Shown piece by piece: positions 47,080 to 57,189 of a DNA stretch of 64,000 nucleotides. Under the pieces are notes generated by a model. It saw nothing but the letters and a program-made list of their open reading frames with translations. It searched no databases and was not told where the DNA came from. Origin of the DNA: Polytrichum commune (Eukaryota; Streptophyta; Polytrichopsida; Polytrichales; Polytrichaceae); assembly GCA_950295325.1 (NCBI GenBank), contig OX485803.1, forward strand, positions 46,639,554 through 46,703,553. Direction: 5' to 3'. Made by a program: the position numbers and the translations under genes. Position 1 is the stretch's first letter. The number at the start of each line of letters is the position of its first letter.

Positions 47080-47560
47080 ACTTCCAAATAGATAGCATAT
47101 AAATGCTATGTTTTTTGAGCAAGCATTGGTGATCCTCCACCTGAGACCAAAACCGCAAAGAACCCTTAATAAAAGGGCCAAATTTCAGAGCCCCGTCATT
47201 TGAGGACAATTGCCACCTCCAAGGGCACTCCCAAATAGATAGCATTTAAATGATATGTTTCAAAGCTTGCATTTGGTGATCATCCACTCATGATCAAACC
47301 CAAAAAAACCTTAAAAAAAGTGGCGAAGTTCTTGAGCCCCATCACTTGAGGACAACTACCAACTCAAAATGCACTCCTAAATAAATAGCATTCAAATGCT
47401 ATGTTTTTATCATGCATATGGTGATCCTCCACATTAGACCAAACCTTACAAAACAAACCATTAAAAAATGGTCATGTTCTTGAGTCCATCCATATGGGGG
47501 CAATCACCACCACCGAATGTAGTGCCAATAAATAACATCTAAATGCTATATTTTAAAGAG
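47080..47560. repeat. Tandem array with 146-147-bp period, four units
   Basis: GATAGCAT and its variants start at 47091, 47238, 47384 and 47531, giving spacings of 147, 146 and 147. Each is followed by AAATGCTATGTTT and, where the unit is complete, GGTGATCCTCCAC. The unit length equals one nucleosome core; whether this matters is speculation. Confidence 0.85.
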
Positions 47561-48822
47561 TTATTTTATTGAATAATACCCAAAAATTTAAAGGAAACCC
47601 ATAAAAACTCATAGACTTACATGTGCCATGCACAAATTACACATGTGTCTACCAATTGAGGTGATGGTCTAAACATATACCGATGTACATGGTTATAGGC
47701 CCCTTAGGGCATGGCCACCCTTGGCGCCAATGGTGGCACCAACGGGTGGTTTGGCCAGGGTGGCCCCGCCAACCCCCCCACCGGCGCAGCGCCAACGGCT
47801 AAGGCCCTTCCGGCCCCGACACTTCTTTACCCCGTCCCGGCATGTTGAAGTGACCTCTTCCTCACTGCAACCTCCTTGGTTTTCGCGATTTTTTGGATGT
47901 GCCATGTTGTTTTGTCTTGTTTGTGAGAATTTGTGTCATGGTGGGAGGGAAGAAGCAAGGTGCCGCGGGGGTGTCAAATGAGGGAGGCCCAGCGCGGCCT
48001 CGTGTGAAAGGGAGGAATTTCAACATGCTCAAGGAGGAGCAATTGTGCAAATTTGTGCTTTTTGTGTCACAAGATCGTATCATTGGAAATCAACAGAGAG
48101 CTGGTGTTTTTTGGGAGCGGATTTGTCGTGCACCTGTCCATGAGGAGTGCCCAAAACACCATGGGCACAAAGGGGACCCCGGAGTGACACCCAGGACTTG
48201 TGGCGCCGTTGGTGAGAGGGCCCAAGTAATTATAGTGTGGGTGAGGGCCCTGGGCGTTGAGAGCGCCTCCCACCCATGGAGATTAGGTTGCACGAGGATA
48301 AGGTCATGAGCTATGCGTAGGTTATGGCGTGTAGATTGTAGAATGCTCAAGAGCACCTCAATAAGAGGTGTGAGCTAAGAGATATGGCAATTTGAGTGGG
48401 GCGGTGTCCCGGGACAGCGCCCTGGTACAGCGGTGGCCTGGGAGTGGCTACCGGGACTGTCAAGGTTTGAGCAGGCATAACTCCCTCAATACTTGCTTGA
48501 ATGGGGCAAATGAGGGGTCTATCACCATCTACGTAAAGCGTAGATAACGTTGAAGTGGTCACTTGTTACCATCCAAGATCATACAAGGAAGTTATGGTGT
48601 TTTGAAGCTGCTGGGGGCTTCTAGCCCAAGTGGCTAAGGGAAAATGTCTGCTTGGCCCCAACTCTTGGTAGAGACAAAAGGTTTCTTGACGGTGGGGTAG
48701 AGGCTTATATGGGTGAGGTGGTGTGGCCTCACCCACCCGAGGCCGAACGGCACGGCCTCCATGGGCATTGGCCCAATGTGAGGCCATAGTTACCTAGTAT
48801 GGTTCGGGTTGTCATAAGGTAG

Positions 48823-49122
48823 CGGGGCACATTCCCGCTCGGGTCCTTAAACCGCTCACTAGACCTATCCAAACAAGAGGTACATTATAGCTTCCAACCT
48901 CAAATTTCTATGTAATCATGGTGTACATTTTTGGGGTGAGTGGTTTTGGGTACCCCTATGAGTTCCTTCCAAAATTCATAACTAATTCAATATTAATCCA
49001 AAATTAATTATTCCAATTGGTCCAATTTCCAATGTACTTTGCACATCTTCCAAGATTGATTCCCCCTTAATAACTCCCCAATGAACATGCCAATCTGAAA
49101 TTCGAGCGGGAATGTGCCCCTC
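48823..49122. mobile_element. Small inverted-repeat element inside the Harbinger element
   Basis: GGGGCACATTCCCGCTCG at about 48825 is matched by its exact reverse complement ending near 49121. The interior is AT-rich and non-coding. No target-site duplication was identified, so the boundaries are approximate. Confidence 0.65.
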
Positions 49123-49796
49123 TCCCTTAGTGTTGCTCCATCAATGCGATGATCAACATAAGATTGGACTTCCATGGATGGAAGTCCATATCTAAGAATT
49201 GGTTACCGATTAAGGGATGAGTCCTGAAAGCAAAGTAGGAGGGTTGGTTCCCCTCCTATGAACTAAGGTCCGCGGTATAGGGAGCTAACCATTAGCATGG
49301 CGGAATGCGAAGGGTTAGCGCTCGTGACCCTTGCTAGAAATGAAAATGGTCAAAATTGTTAAGGGGACTAGCAAGGGTTGCAACAAGATTTGTCAACATT
49401 ATGATGAGCATAGACTAGATGCATCACGGCCGCAACGGAGTTTAGAAACGAAATGGGGTTTGATAAAGCATGATGTTTCTAGTTTTTATGGTATCTACGC
49501 ACAAGTGTTGCGTCTAAACAAGAGCGGGACGAGTGATGCGGATGGCGAGGGAGCTGTATTGGCTAGAAAAATGTGAAGAAGCTTGACTTCGCCTTCGAGC
49601 ACTGTTGGGTGCTTTTGAGGGACCACCCTAGGTGGGCGGATGACTAGACACAACCCAAATCCCCCATAGGCAAGCACAAAGCTGGTACCTCCAAGGGCGA
49701 GGCTAGCAACCTCGTGGATGCCGATGACGACGTTGGGGGAGGGACGCATTCGGAGGGCGGGGGCGGCAGAGCCCAGCCCAGCTCGAAGGGCCGCCC

Positions 49797-50210
49797 ACAC
49801 GGGGAGGTCACTCCATTGTCAAGTTGAAAACCACGTGTGAACAAGTTTGCTACCCCTATATTATATGCCATAGATAATTTTAAATTTTATGATATTTTAT
49901 ATATATATACATATCCATTGATAATATCTTTTGTATATTTTTTGAAATTTTTAGTCATCTCCATTTTTTCTAGTAATTTTTTTAGTTCAATTCTGCGTCA
50001 TTCTAGTTAGAAACGGTATGTTTTCTAGAAAAAACAAATTATCAAATTTGGTTATCAATTTTTACTGTGTGATAGATACCATGTATATGTACTCATAATT
50101 TTTTTTGATAAAAGTTTGACCCATTTTGTTGATGCAGCTTAGAAAAAGTAGATTTTTTTTGTTCGCACGTGGTTTTCAACTTGACAATGGAGTGACCTCC
50201 CCGTGGCCAC
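49797..50210. mobile_element. MITE nested in Harbinger ORF1
   Basis: The terminal repeats are about 40 bp. The left starts CACGGGGAGGTCACTCC and includes TTGTCAAGTTGAAAACCACG; the right is the reverse complement ending near 50206. The interior is very AT-rich. Removing the insert rejoins the ORF1 frame as SSKGRP then HPSGSKVAKED. The flanking GCCCACAC and GGCCACCC suggest a diverged 8-bp duplication. Confidence 0.75.
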
Positions 50211-51356
50211 CCAAGTGGCTCAAAGGTGGCCAAGGAAGATGTGAGGAGTGCGAGTGCGAGGGAAGGGGCAATCTACACCCAGCCCGATGCGACCAAGAGC
50301 ATGGTTGTGGCACAGATGAAGAAGGCGACACTTCTGGAGGACCAGAATATGCTCATGCTCATGACAATGCCTAACGATCAGGTAACGACTGTGGAGACAA
50401 TGGAGTACTTGCGCCTGCGCAAAGGGGATGAGTTGAAAAAACTCTGGAGAAAATTGACCGTTGAGGAGGCCTATGACCTTGCCGAGGCTGCTCATCTGCT
50501 TTCAGAGATTGTCAGCAGGTGGGCGCAACATGGCCACAACAACGACAAAGATTGGGTGAGGGTTGCACAACGTAAGGAGGAGGATGAATGTGGGAGGGTG
50601 CAGTAGCGGGGGGAGGAGGAGGTGTGTGCGAGGGTTGCACACTACGAGGAGAAAGAGGTGTGCGCGAGGGCGCAACACCGTGAGGAGGAGGGCTGTGGGA
50701 GGCAGCTACATGGGTGCAAGGATTGGCACTGCCAGTCAGCCCACGATAGCGTTGGCCAGGGCCTTTGGGATGCAGGGCAGGAGGGCAGGAGGGCAACGGC
50801 CACAATGGCCATTCTCCCGATCTTGTTATGGATATTTCCTCGAAGTCTGCACATTCTCTGCATGAAATGGATGTTGTTGTTGTTCGAGAGAGGCCATGCT
50901 AGGTATTCTGCAACCTCCAATTTTCGTTTGGGTAGTGCAGTGCAATGCGGGCGAGGAAGTGATGGGGTTTGGCCACAAACAAATTTTTCTGGTTGTGGTG
51001 TGTGTGGGTTGAATGCAGATGGCGGGGGGAGCTTGAATCGCAGTTGGCTGGAAAAGGACCATGTGGATCCATGGTAGCCCACACAGAGCCGCAATGTGAG
51101 TGTCGCAACAATGCAATGAGGAAATGAGCAATGGAAGGGGACAATTAGTGGTAGCTTACAGCCAATTCTTGTGGATGATGATGAATCAGTTTAAGTAGGA
51201 GAACACAATGTGAATGTAGGATTGACCTTACAAGGACAATTTTATTGACAATATAAATCAACCATGCATATGGGCACCTTTCAATGCCCACAAGTGTTCA
51301 ATGAGATCACCTCTCAAAGCATAGTGTGTGTCTTCATTCTCTATCTCTTCCGTGTG

Positions 51357-52597
51357 TCATGTGAATTGCTCAAACAACATGCCTCTATGCAATGGCACAT
51401 TGTTGGCTATTGCACCCCCTAGGACATTCTCAAGGCTAGGCACATCACGCTCATCTTCTAGAATCATGTTGTGAAGAATACAACAAACAAACATGATGTC
51501 GGCTATTGTGTCCATACTCCATTGCCTGCACAAAATGCGGATGATTGCAAATTGGGCTTGCAACACTCTGAAGCAACACTCAACATCCTTGCGGCATGCT
51601 TCTTGTCTAGATGCAAAATATTTCCTTTTTTCATTGCCAGGTTGGTGAATGCTTTGCACAAAGCAACTCCAATGTGGGTAGATACCATCTGCCAACAAGT
51701 AGTACCGGTTGCATGTTTGGCCATTAACCTCAAATGTCATGTCACATGCCTTACCAACAAGCATATCATGTATCAAGGGCGATCGATCCAACACATTGAG
51801 GTCGTTGTTTGAACCTGGTAACCCAAAAAATATGTGCCATATGTGCAACCCCTGGTCCGCAACCGCTTTAAAAATTATGGACCGCTTGCCTTCCCTATCT
51901 CCATAATCGCCTTGCCAAGCCACCGGACAATTTGTCCACTCGTAATGCATACAACCCAAAGAGGCAAACATCCCGGGGAATCCACGAGCTGAATTTATTG
52001 CCAATTGTTCATGGAAGTTTTCCTAGGTTGGTTGCCTCAAGTGGTACTCCCCAAACATAGCACGTACCGCCGAACAAAATTGTTTCATGCACTCCATGGT
52101 TGTGGACTCACTAGTCCAACAATAGTCATCCATGGCATCTGCGCACACACCCAATGCGAGCATCCGCAATGCGGCTGTGATTTTTTGGCGTGAGGATAGA
52201 CCCACCAAGCCACAAGTATCCTCTTTTTTTCCCCCAAGAAATAGCTATCACGTGCGCACACCCTCTCCAAGATTGTGAGAAATAATGACCTCCTCATGCG
52301 ATAGTGGCGCCGAAAGAAAGTGGGACCCCAAACTGGGGACTCTGCAAAATAGTCCAAGTACATGCGCTCATCCATAATCATTCTGGCCCTCTCAATGTTT
52401 GCTATCTTCCCTTCACACGAACCACCTGCAAAACCCCGTACAGTCGGAGTTGCGTTGATAAGGTCTTCAAGTTGATCGAGCGCCATCCCCATGTTTGCCT
52501 CGTCATCTTCGTCATCATCCAAAAAAGCTTGACGGGCCTCCGCCAATCTTGCCCTCCATGCATCCATTTGCACAATCTTTACGACAACAAAGCTCAA
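51357..52597 (-). pseudogene. PIF/Harbinger DDE transposase, frameshifted and catalytically dead
   Basis: The N-terminal part (52597 to about 52210) covers an acidic stretch and the FFRRHYRMRRSLFLTILERV region. A frameshift near 52210 leads to SSRQKITAALRMLALGVCAD and MFGEYHLRQPT. An in-frame stop at 52023 follows, then the nuclease domain. In the nuclease domain, SLGCMHYEW has Gly where the first catalytic Asp (SIDCMHW-type) is expected. LADGIYP (second D) and RKDVECCFRVLQ (E) remain. At least three lesions make it inactive. Confidence 0.85.
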
Positions 52598-52853
52598 AAC
52601 TAGAACACAAAACCAAAAAACTCACAGACCAACATAGTTGTTGGTCTGCAGTGAAGGGAAGGTTGTTGGGGTTGCTGCTGGCAGGTTGTTGCTAGGGCAG
52701 CTAGCCCGACAACCGCCGTGTGGCGGGGGGGGAGGGGGGGTGGCTAGCTCCCGGTGGCCCACCTGCTGGGCCCCCTCCCTGCTGGCCCATTGGGGGGCCC
52801 TGTACCCACCCCCTTGGCGGCCGCGTTGGCGCCAAGGGGTGGAGATGCCCTTA

Positions 52854-54335
52854 CTCATGCTCATGTTCTAGGCCCTTTGCCACCTTTTTATTTATGGCTC
52901 GGCACGATTCAAGTTGTCATGATTTGCATGCCACTTGGCGACCTACTTCACCGAGGTATGTATTTGTTTTTAGTGACTAGCTCCGGATATGACATGCTAG
53001 TTACCAACTCCATTAGAGTCTCGGTGACCGGGAACAACTCACCCTTTCTAAGTGGAAAAATAACTTTCACTTTACAATTTTCCCTCGCTTGATTTACATA
53101 TGGGATTAATTTTATGTTATGGAATGAAACGGGCTCCTACATATTAATAATGTTATGTCAAATGTAATTGTTGGTCCAACTCATTTTATACCAACAAATG
53201 AAATATCCTAGGTAAAGACATCCGATCTTAGGTGGAGCTAGAGGGATATTGGTGTAAGAGCCTATCTTAAGTTCGGACTAAACAATTGGGACTGGCCAAT
53301 AGTGTGTATGTTTGACAATTTTCATTTGAACGTTCAAATTCAAATTCAAAGTGTTACATGACATTTTCAACAACTAAAGTGAATGTCAATTGACATCTAC
53401 ATTTTCTTCTAAAATGTAATCTAAATGTCATGTGCCTAGTAGTATGTGTCATTTCAATCTCTAACGTGTTAATTAATGTGTGGTTTTTTTTTCACAAGTC
53501 ACACTACATGTCAATTCTAAATTATACGTGTCAATTGATGTGTATTTTTTTTGGGGTGCAAGTTTTTGCATGTCAAATGTCAAAAACTTGCAAAACTTTG
53601 TCAAAAATACACAATGTTGGCCAGAAAGTGGCCCATGGGATAAATTGGCCAGCCTATAGATGTCAAAAAGGGCCAAACAACTAGGCACTCAAAGTGGCTG
53701 CATGCAGTGACCGTTTTATGACACAAACACCTTCATGTGAAATGGAATTATTTGGTGGTACGCACAATCCTCGAGCAACGTTTAAAATATTTAGTGTCAC
53801 ATGCATAATAGTGTCACTTACCCTCTTTTGAGGCCTATGCTAGGTTACAACTTCACCAGTATTGTCACCTCACAACCCTTGGCATTCAAGTGCGCTTACT
53901 AATGTCTTGACATGAGTGTATGTCCAATAATGTTATGAGGTGTATGCTTATGTTACATAATGGTCTACAAGTTGACTAAAATGTACACAAATGACACTTG
54001 GCGTTAGTATGCTCAAGAATAACTTCCTCTTGCATACTAAACTAGAAACACATTATGCTTGCCATTAGTATGCTCAATCATATCTTCCACTTGCATACTA
54101 AAACACAAATTTATCATTGCATCATCCCATGTGCTAAGCTAAAATTTGTCATGTAAATAAAATTTTGCTTAATTTTTATTTATTTATGTTGACGAATAGT
54201 ATCATATTGACGATTAGTAGATGTGACACTTTTAAACCTCTAGGCATTTAGTTTAAAGTATTCACCAACAGTGTGCGTGACACTAAATACCATGAATGGT
54301 GTAGTGGTAGTATGTAGTGTAGTCGGCTTTAGTAC
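52854..54335. other. AT-rich intergenic DNA, no gene recognised
   Basis: It contains a short direct duplication around CTTGCATACTAAA (about 54033 and 54091), together with GTTAGTATGCTCAA (54004) and ATTAGTATGCTCAA (54065). Nothing else was supported. Confidence 0.5.
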
Positions 54336-54337
54336 TA

Positions 54338-55075
54338 CGGTCCAACCTCGTTAATACAACCCTTATTTATACGACACCCTCGATATTACGACACATTTTT
54401 GCGCGACCAAACTTTTTAGTTCAAAACTCCCTTTTTTTTACAACTACAACACTCGACAATGCGACATTTAGAATCTATGTTTTGTCGTATTGAAGAGATA
54501 GTTAATGCTAAAATTCCTTTCATCTATGTAATGTACACCTAAAATACATCCATTGTCATTTGGAATTACTTGGGAACTTCACTTACCATTGGGAACTTAA
54601 TGAGAATTAGGGTTACTAATGCATAATGGACATGGTTCAGGATTAGAGTGGCCTCCTACCTAGTATGTTGCGAAACGTCATGCATCATTGTTGTCTAGTT
54701 TCTTATTAGAGAACTCTTCGTATTTTTGTGTTAATGAAATTATTAGTTTTCAAAAGTTAGTAGGGAATTTAGATAAAATGACAGTTGGTAACTTGGGTAG
54801 GCAACACCAAAGATCTTAGGACTCTTATTTCAAGAGTTCTTGAGAATATTTGGATTTTTTTGGAGTTATAAGTTATTATTTCATACTATCTACATTGCTT
54901 AAACTCGTTATATATATATATATATATATATAACGAGTTTAAGCAATGTAGATAGTATGAAATAATACAATAACTTTATACCATTTGTCATACTAATGAG
55001 AAGACAACACCTCGATAATACGACTTTTTTTGTGTGTTTCCCAAACGTGTCATACTAAAGAGGGAGAACAAGGAC
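54338..55075. mobile_element. Decayed pogo/Tigger-like element, left terminus visible
   Basis: TA then CGGTCCAACCTCGTTAATAC at 54336 matches the neighbouring pogo-like element base by base over about 95 bp (TIR, ACACC-TCGATATT, ACTTTTTAGTT and AAAACTCCC blocks). The right end is weak (GTCATACTAAAGAGGGAGAAC near 55050), so the limit is approximate. It contains the 92-bp palindrome. No transposase remains. Confidence 0.5.
54875..54966. repeat. Perfect 92-bp palindrome with (TA)n centre
   Basis: ATTATTTCATACTATCTACA and onward up to the centre is exactly mirrored on the other strand, the middle being alternating TA. Perfect palindromes can extrude as cruciforms, and perfect arms suggest recent formation. 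Confidence 0.9.
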
Positions 55076-55110
55076 TTATTGGAGAAGAAATTTGCTACTT
55101 GCTTCCTCTA

Positions 55111-55970
55111 CAGTCTAACCTTGATAATGTCACCCTTGTTAATAGAACACCTTGATATTGTCACCTAAAAGTTTGAAACCGATTTTCATAGTGTAAAACT
55201 CCCTCGTTATTATCCCTATCACCCTTGGTAATGTCACTATTTTTTTTCCAAAATCCGTAGTGTAAATGTGATAATACCAAGTATGGATGGATTGTATGTG
55301 ATGGTTGGATGGACAGATTGTAGTAGCCGAAAGGGTCTTGTAGAAAAGCTTTGTCCTTTGGAGTACATAAACATGGAAGGTGAAGATGATTTTGAGGTGG
55401 AATATTCTACTGAGGAGCTTGTGCAATTAGTGCAAGATGGCGAACATGTTCTTGATTCCATGGAAGTAGACCCATTGATTGTTGATAGCAGTGATGATGA
55501 GTCTAAAGTAGTGAATCTAAGCGATGCACAAAAATATGCTAAAGATGTTTTGAATTTTATGGCTAGCCAAGGTTCTCAAATTTTCAACACTCTGGAGTTG
55601 TTAGGAATGGAAAAAATCCATGACAAACTCATTAGAATTGGTGTTGCACATTTAACATCAACAAAACAACGTGACATTAGAAGCTTCTTTGTCTCTAGTG
55701 AGAGGTCTTTACCTGATCTCAATGACACATTATGATGTGCTCTTGTTGTTATTCACAATTTTGAATTAGATTTTACATTCAAAAACATTGAAGTCTTGTA
55801 TTTGTTATTTTTTTTACGTTGTAATTTTATTTTTATTTTCTACCCTTTTTTTTTGATAATATCACATTATGCACAAATCTTCAAAATGTGACATTATCAA
55901 ATATGTCACACCTTGTTTATATCACTTTTTTTGGTGAAACGGATGGTGTGACATTATCAAGGTTAGACTG
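55111..55970 (+). mobile_element. 860-bp pogo/Tigger-like element with TA duplication
   Basis: Both ends start CAGTCTAACCTTGATAATGT reading inward (23 identical bases) and both are flanked by TA (55109-55110 and 55971-55972). This is the hallmark of Tc1/mariner-pogo elements. It is internally deleted, keeping only the transposase 3' portion. Confidence 0.9.
55268..55735 (+). pseudogene. C-terminal remnant of pogo/Tigger transposase
   Basis: The 155-residue frame ends ...HLTSTKQRDIRSFF, like the C-terminal tail of pogo/Tigger (CENP-B-like) transposases. Preceding it are an acidic segment (EVDPLIVDSSDDES) and a helix-rich part (DAQKYAKDVLNFMASQGSQI). The helix-turn-helix and DDE catalytic regions are missing. 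It lies wholly within the element. The ATG used lies just after TIR-derived sequence and the frame start may be artificial. Confidence 0.65.
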
Positions 55971-55972
55971 TA

Positions 55973-56387
55973 TTCCTATTCTCAGATGCAATCTATGTGC
56001 TCCATGGACACGCGGTGGCAAACTCCTTGTCCATCGTTTTAACTATGACTTGGGTGCATCTGCATACTCTTCCAGCCTTCCCCAGTGCTACCTCTCAAAA
56101 TTATCACAGTACGTGCTCCATTGTCAGTAGGGCTCACATCAGAAAGTGCACATTATTTTTGCAGTGATAAATTGGTCATAAAGTTGTTCATTTGTAATTA
56201 AACCTCAAAGTTGAGTGGGGCTTTCCCGTGTTGCTTCTATGCTAACGGCCAAGAAGCAACAGCACCAGCAAGGCATGTTTCATTGCTAACTTAGCAAGTG
56301 CAACCATCAGCAGGTTCTAGAATTTGGATGAGACAGCAAGCTCCACTCCACCCAGTCTTCCATTAGGGTTAGCAATGAGGCAACTTA
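55973..56387. other. Spacer without recognised gene
   Basis: I see nothing supported between the pogo-like element and the Tourist-like MITE. Confidence 0.5.
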
Positions 56388-56734
56388 GAGCATCCTCAGT
56401 CGGACGACCCGTTCTCCCGGCAACGGTAACTGCCGGGATTAGTGAGCCCGGGGTTCGGGCCAACGGCCTCGCTACCCGTCCCGTTATGGAGCGGGTCCCG
56501 TCAAAAGTACTCCCGCTCTCGGCACTTTTTTCGAGTTTGCAGTGAGAATTTGTCCTCCCGCTACTGTACTGGCAGAGGCCACCATGGCATGAGGAGGAGC
56601 GAAGCTTGTGTGTCGGGGGCGCTTGCCGGGCGCAGGGCTAGACCCCCGTCCCGCCTCTTCCGCCCTCCCATTCGCAGGGCTCCCTGCAAACGGGGCTGCC
56701 GGGAGCGAGTACAGGGAACGGGCTGAGGATGCTC
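56388..56734. mobile_element. GC-rich Tourist/Harbinger-type MITE, 347 bp
   Basis: The left end GAGCATCCTCAGTC and right end GGCTGAGGATGCTC are inverted repeats flanked by TTA on both sides (56385-56387 and 56735-56737). The interior is strongly GC-rich in an AT-rich neighbourhood and has only compositional frames. The different ends show it belongs to another family than the 47.7-kb Harbinger element. Confidence 0.85.
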
Positions 56735-56749
56735 TTAAGCGGACACTTT

Positions 56750-57050
56750 TAGGGCCACTTCACACATGAGCCAAGAGCTGTAACCATGAGATTGTGAGAG
56801 CTCAAAAGAAAAGTGTCCAAAGGCCGTACCAAGACACCTCCAAAATTATGTAGTGTGATCATAGATCCTCAATTGTAGTGTGAAGTCATATGTGATTGGG
56901 TCCTCAGCCAGGTGCTATTTCAATGAATTTTTATTCATGCGGGTCCTCGCACACGATATAATAGAATAAATCAATGGTTGTGAGCATTCGGAGTGTAATG
57001 GTCTCTTGGTTTTGTGTTAGGCATTCCTGTGAGGCGAGTTGGGCATTTTG
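56750..57050 (-). mobile_element. Dispersed repeat B, minus-strand copy
   Basis: Starting GGGCCACTTCACACATGAGC, it runs antiparallel to the copy at 36330 (GGCCGTACCAAGACACCTCC here; GGAGGTGTCTTGGGACGGCC there). It is truncated after about 57050. Confidence 0.7.
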
Positions 57051-57189
57051 TTGATTGATCATCATGTCACGGAAAGGTTTGTAGAATTCAGTTAATTTAA
57101 GCTATAAATCTACATGTACTTCTTCCAAGGAGAATTTAACTCTAACGTCCTCCTAGTTCAGGATGTCATATTTCCCTGGGTCCCAAATA

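Larger units (their letters stand above)
47939..50606 (+). pseudogene. PIF/Harbinger ORF1 (Myb/SANT-like DNA-binding partner), interrupted
   Basis: The partner protein helps Harbinger transposase bind DNA. Three pieces are readable. MVGGKKQ... to LVSQDRIIGNQQRAGVFWERI sits at 47939-48120. CQHYDEHRLDASRPQRSLETKW, then GLIKHDVSSFYGIYAQV, sits at about 49385-49575. HPSGSKVAKEDVRSASAREG, then the DATKSMVVAQMKKATLLEDQN region, sits at 50215-50606. The first and second pieces are split by about 1.26 kb flanked by ATTTGTC (48121 and 49388). The second and third are split by the element at 49797-50210. Confidence 0.75.
47707..52850. mobile_element. Full-length PIF/Harbinger DNA transposon, 5.1 kb, with TTA duplications
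   Basis: The left end GGGCATGGCCACCCTTGGCG and right end, read inward on the minus strand as GGGCATCTCCACCCCTTGG, are terminal inverted repeats. TTA flanks both sides (47704-47706 and 52851-52853), the target-site duplication of this superfamily. Inside are ORF1 (Myb/SANT-like, plus strand) and the DDE transposase (minus strand), facing each other. Both are damaged and smaller elements are nested within, so it is non-autonomous now. Confidence 0.92.

Noticed and set aside
47690-48790. Multiple overlapping minus-strand frames opposite Harbinger ORF1
   Set aside because: They are shadows of the ORF1 exon and of GC-rich transposon termini.
51471-51812. Plus-strand 113-residue frame
   Set aside because: It is antisense to the DDE transposase and is explained by it.
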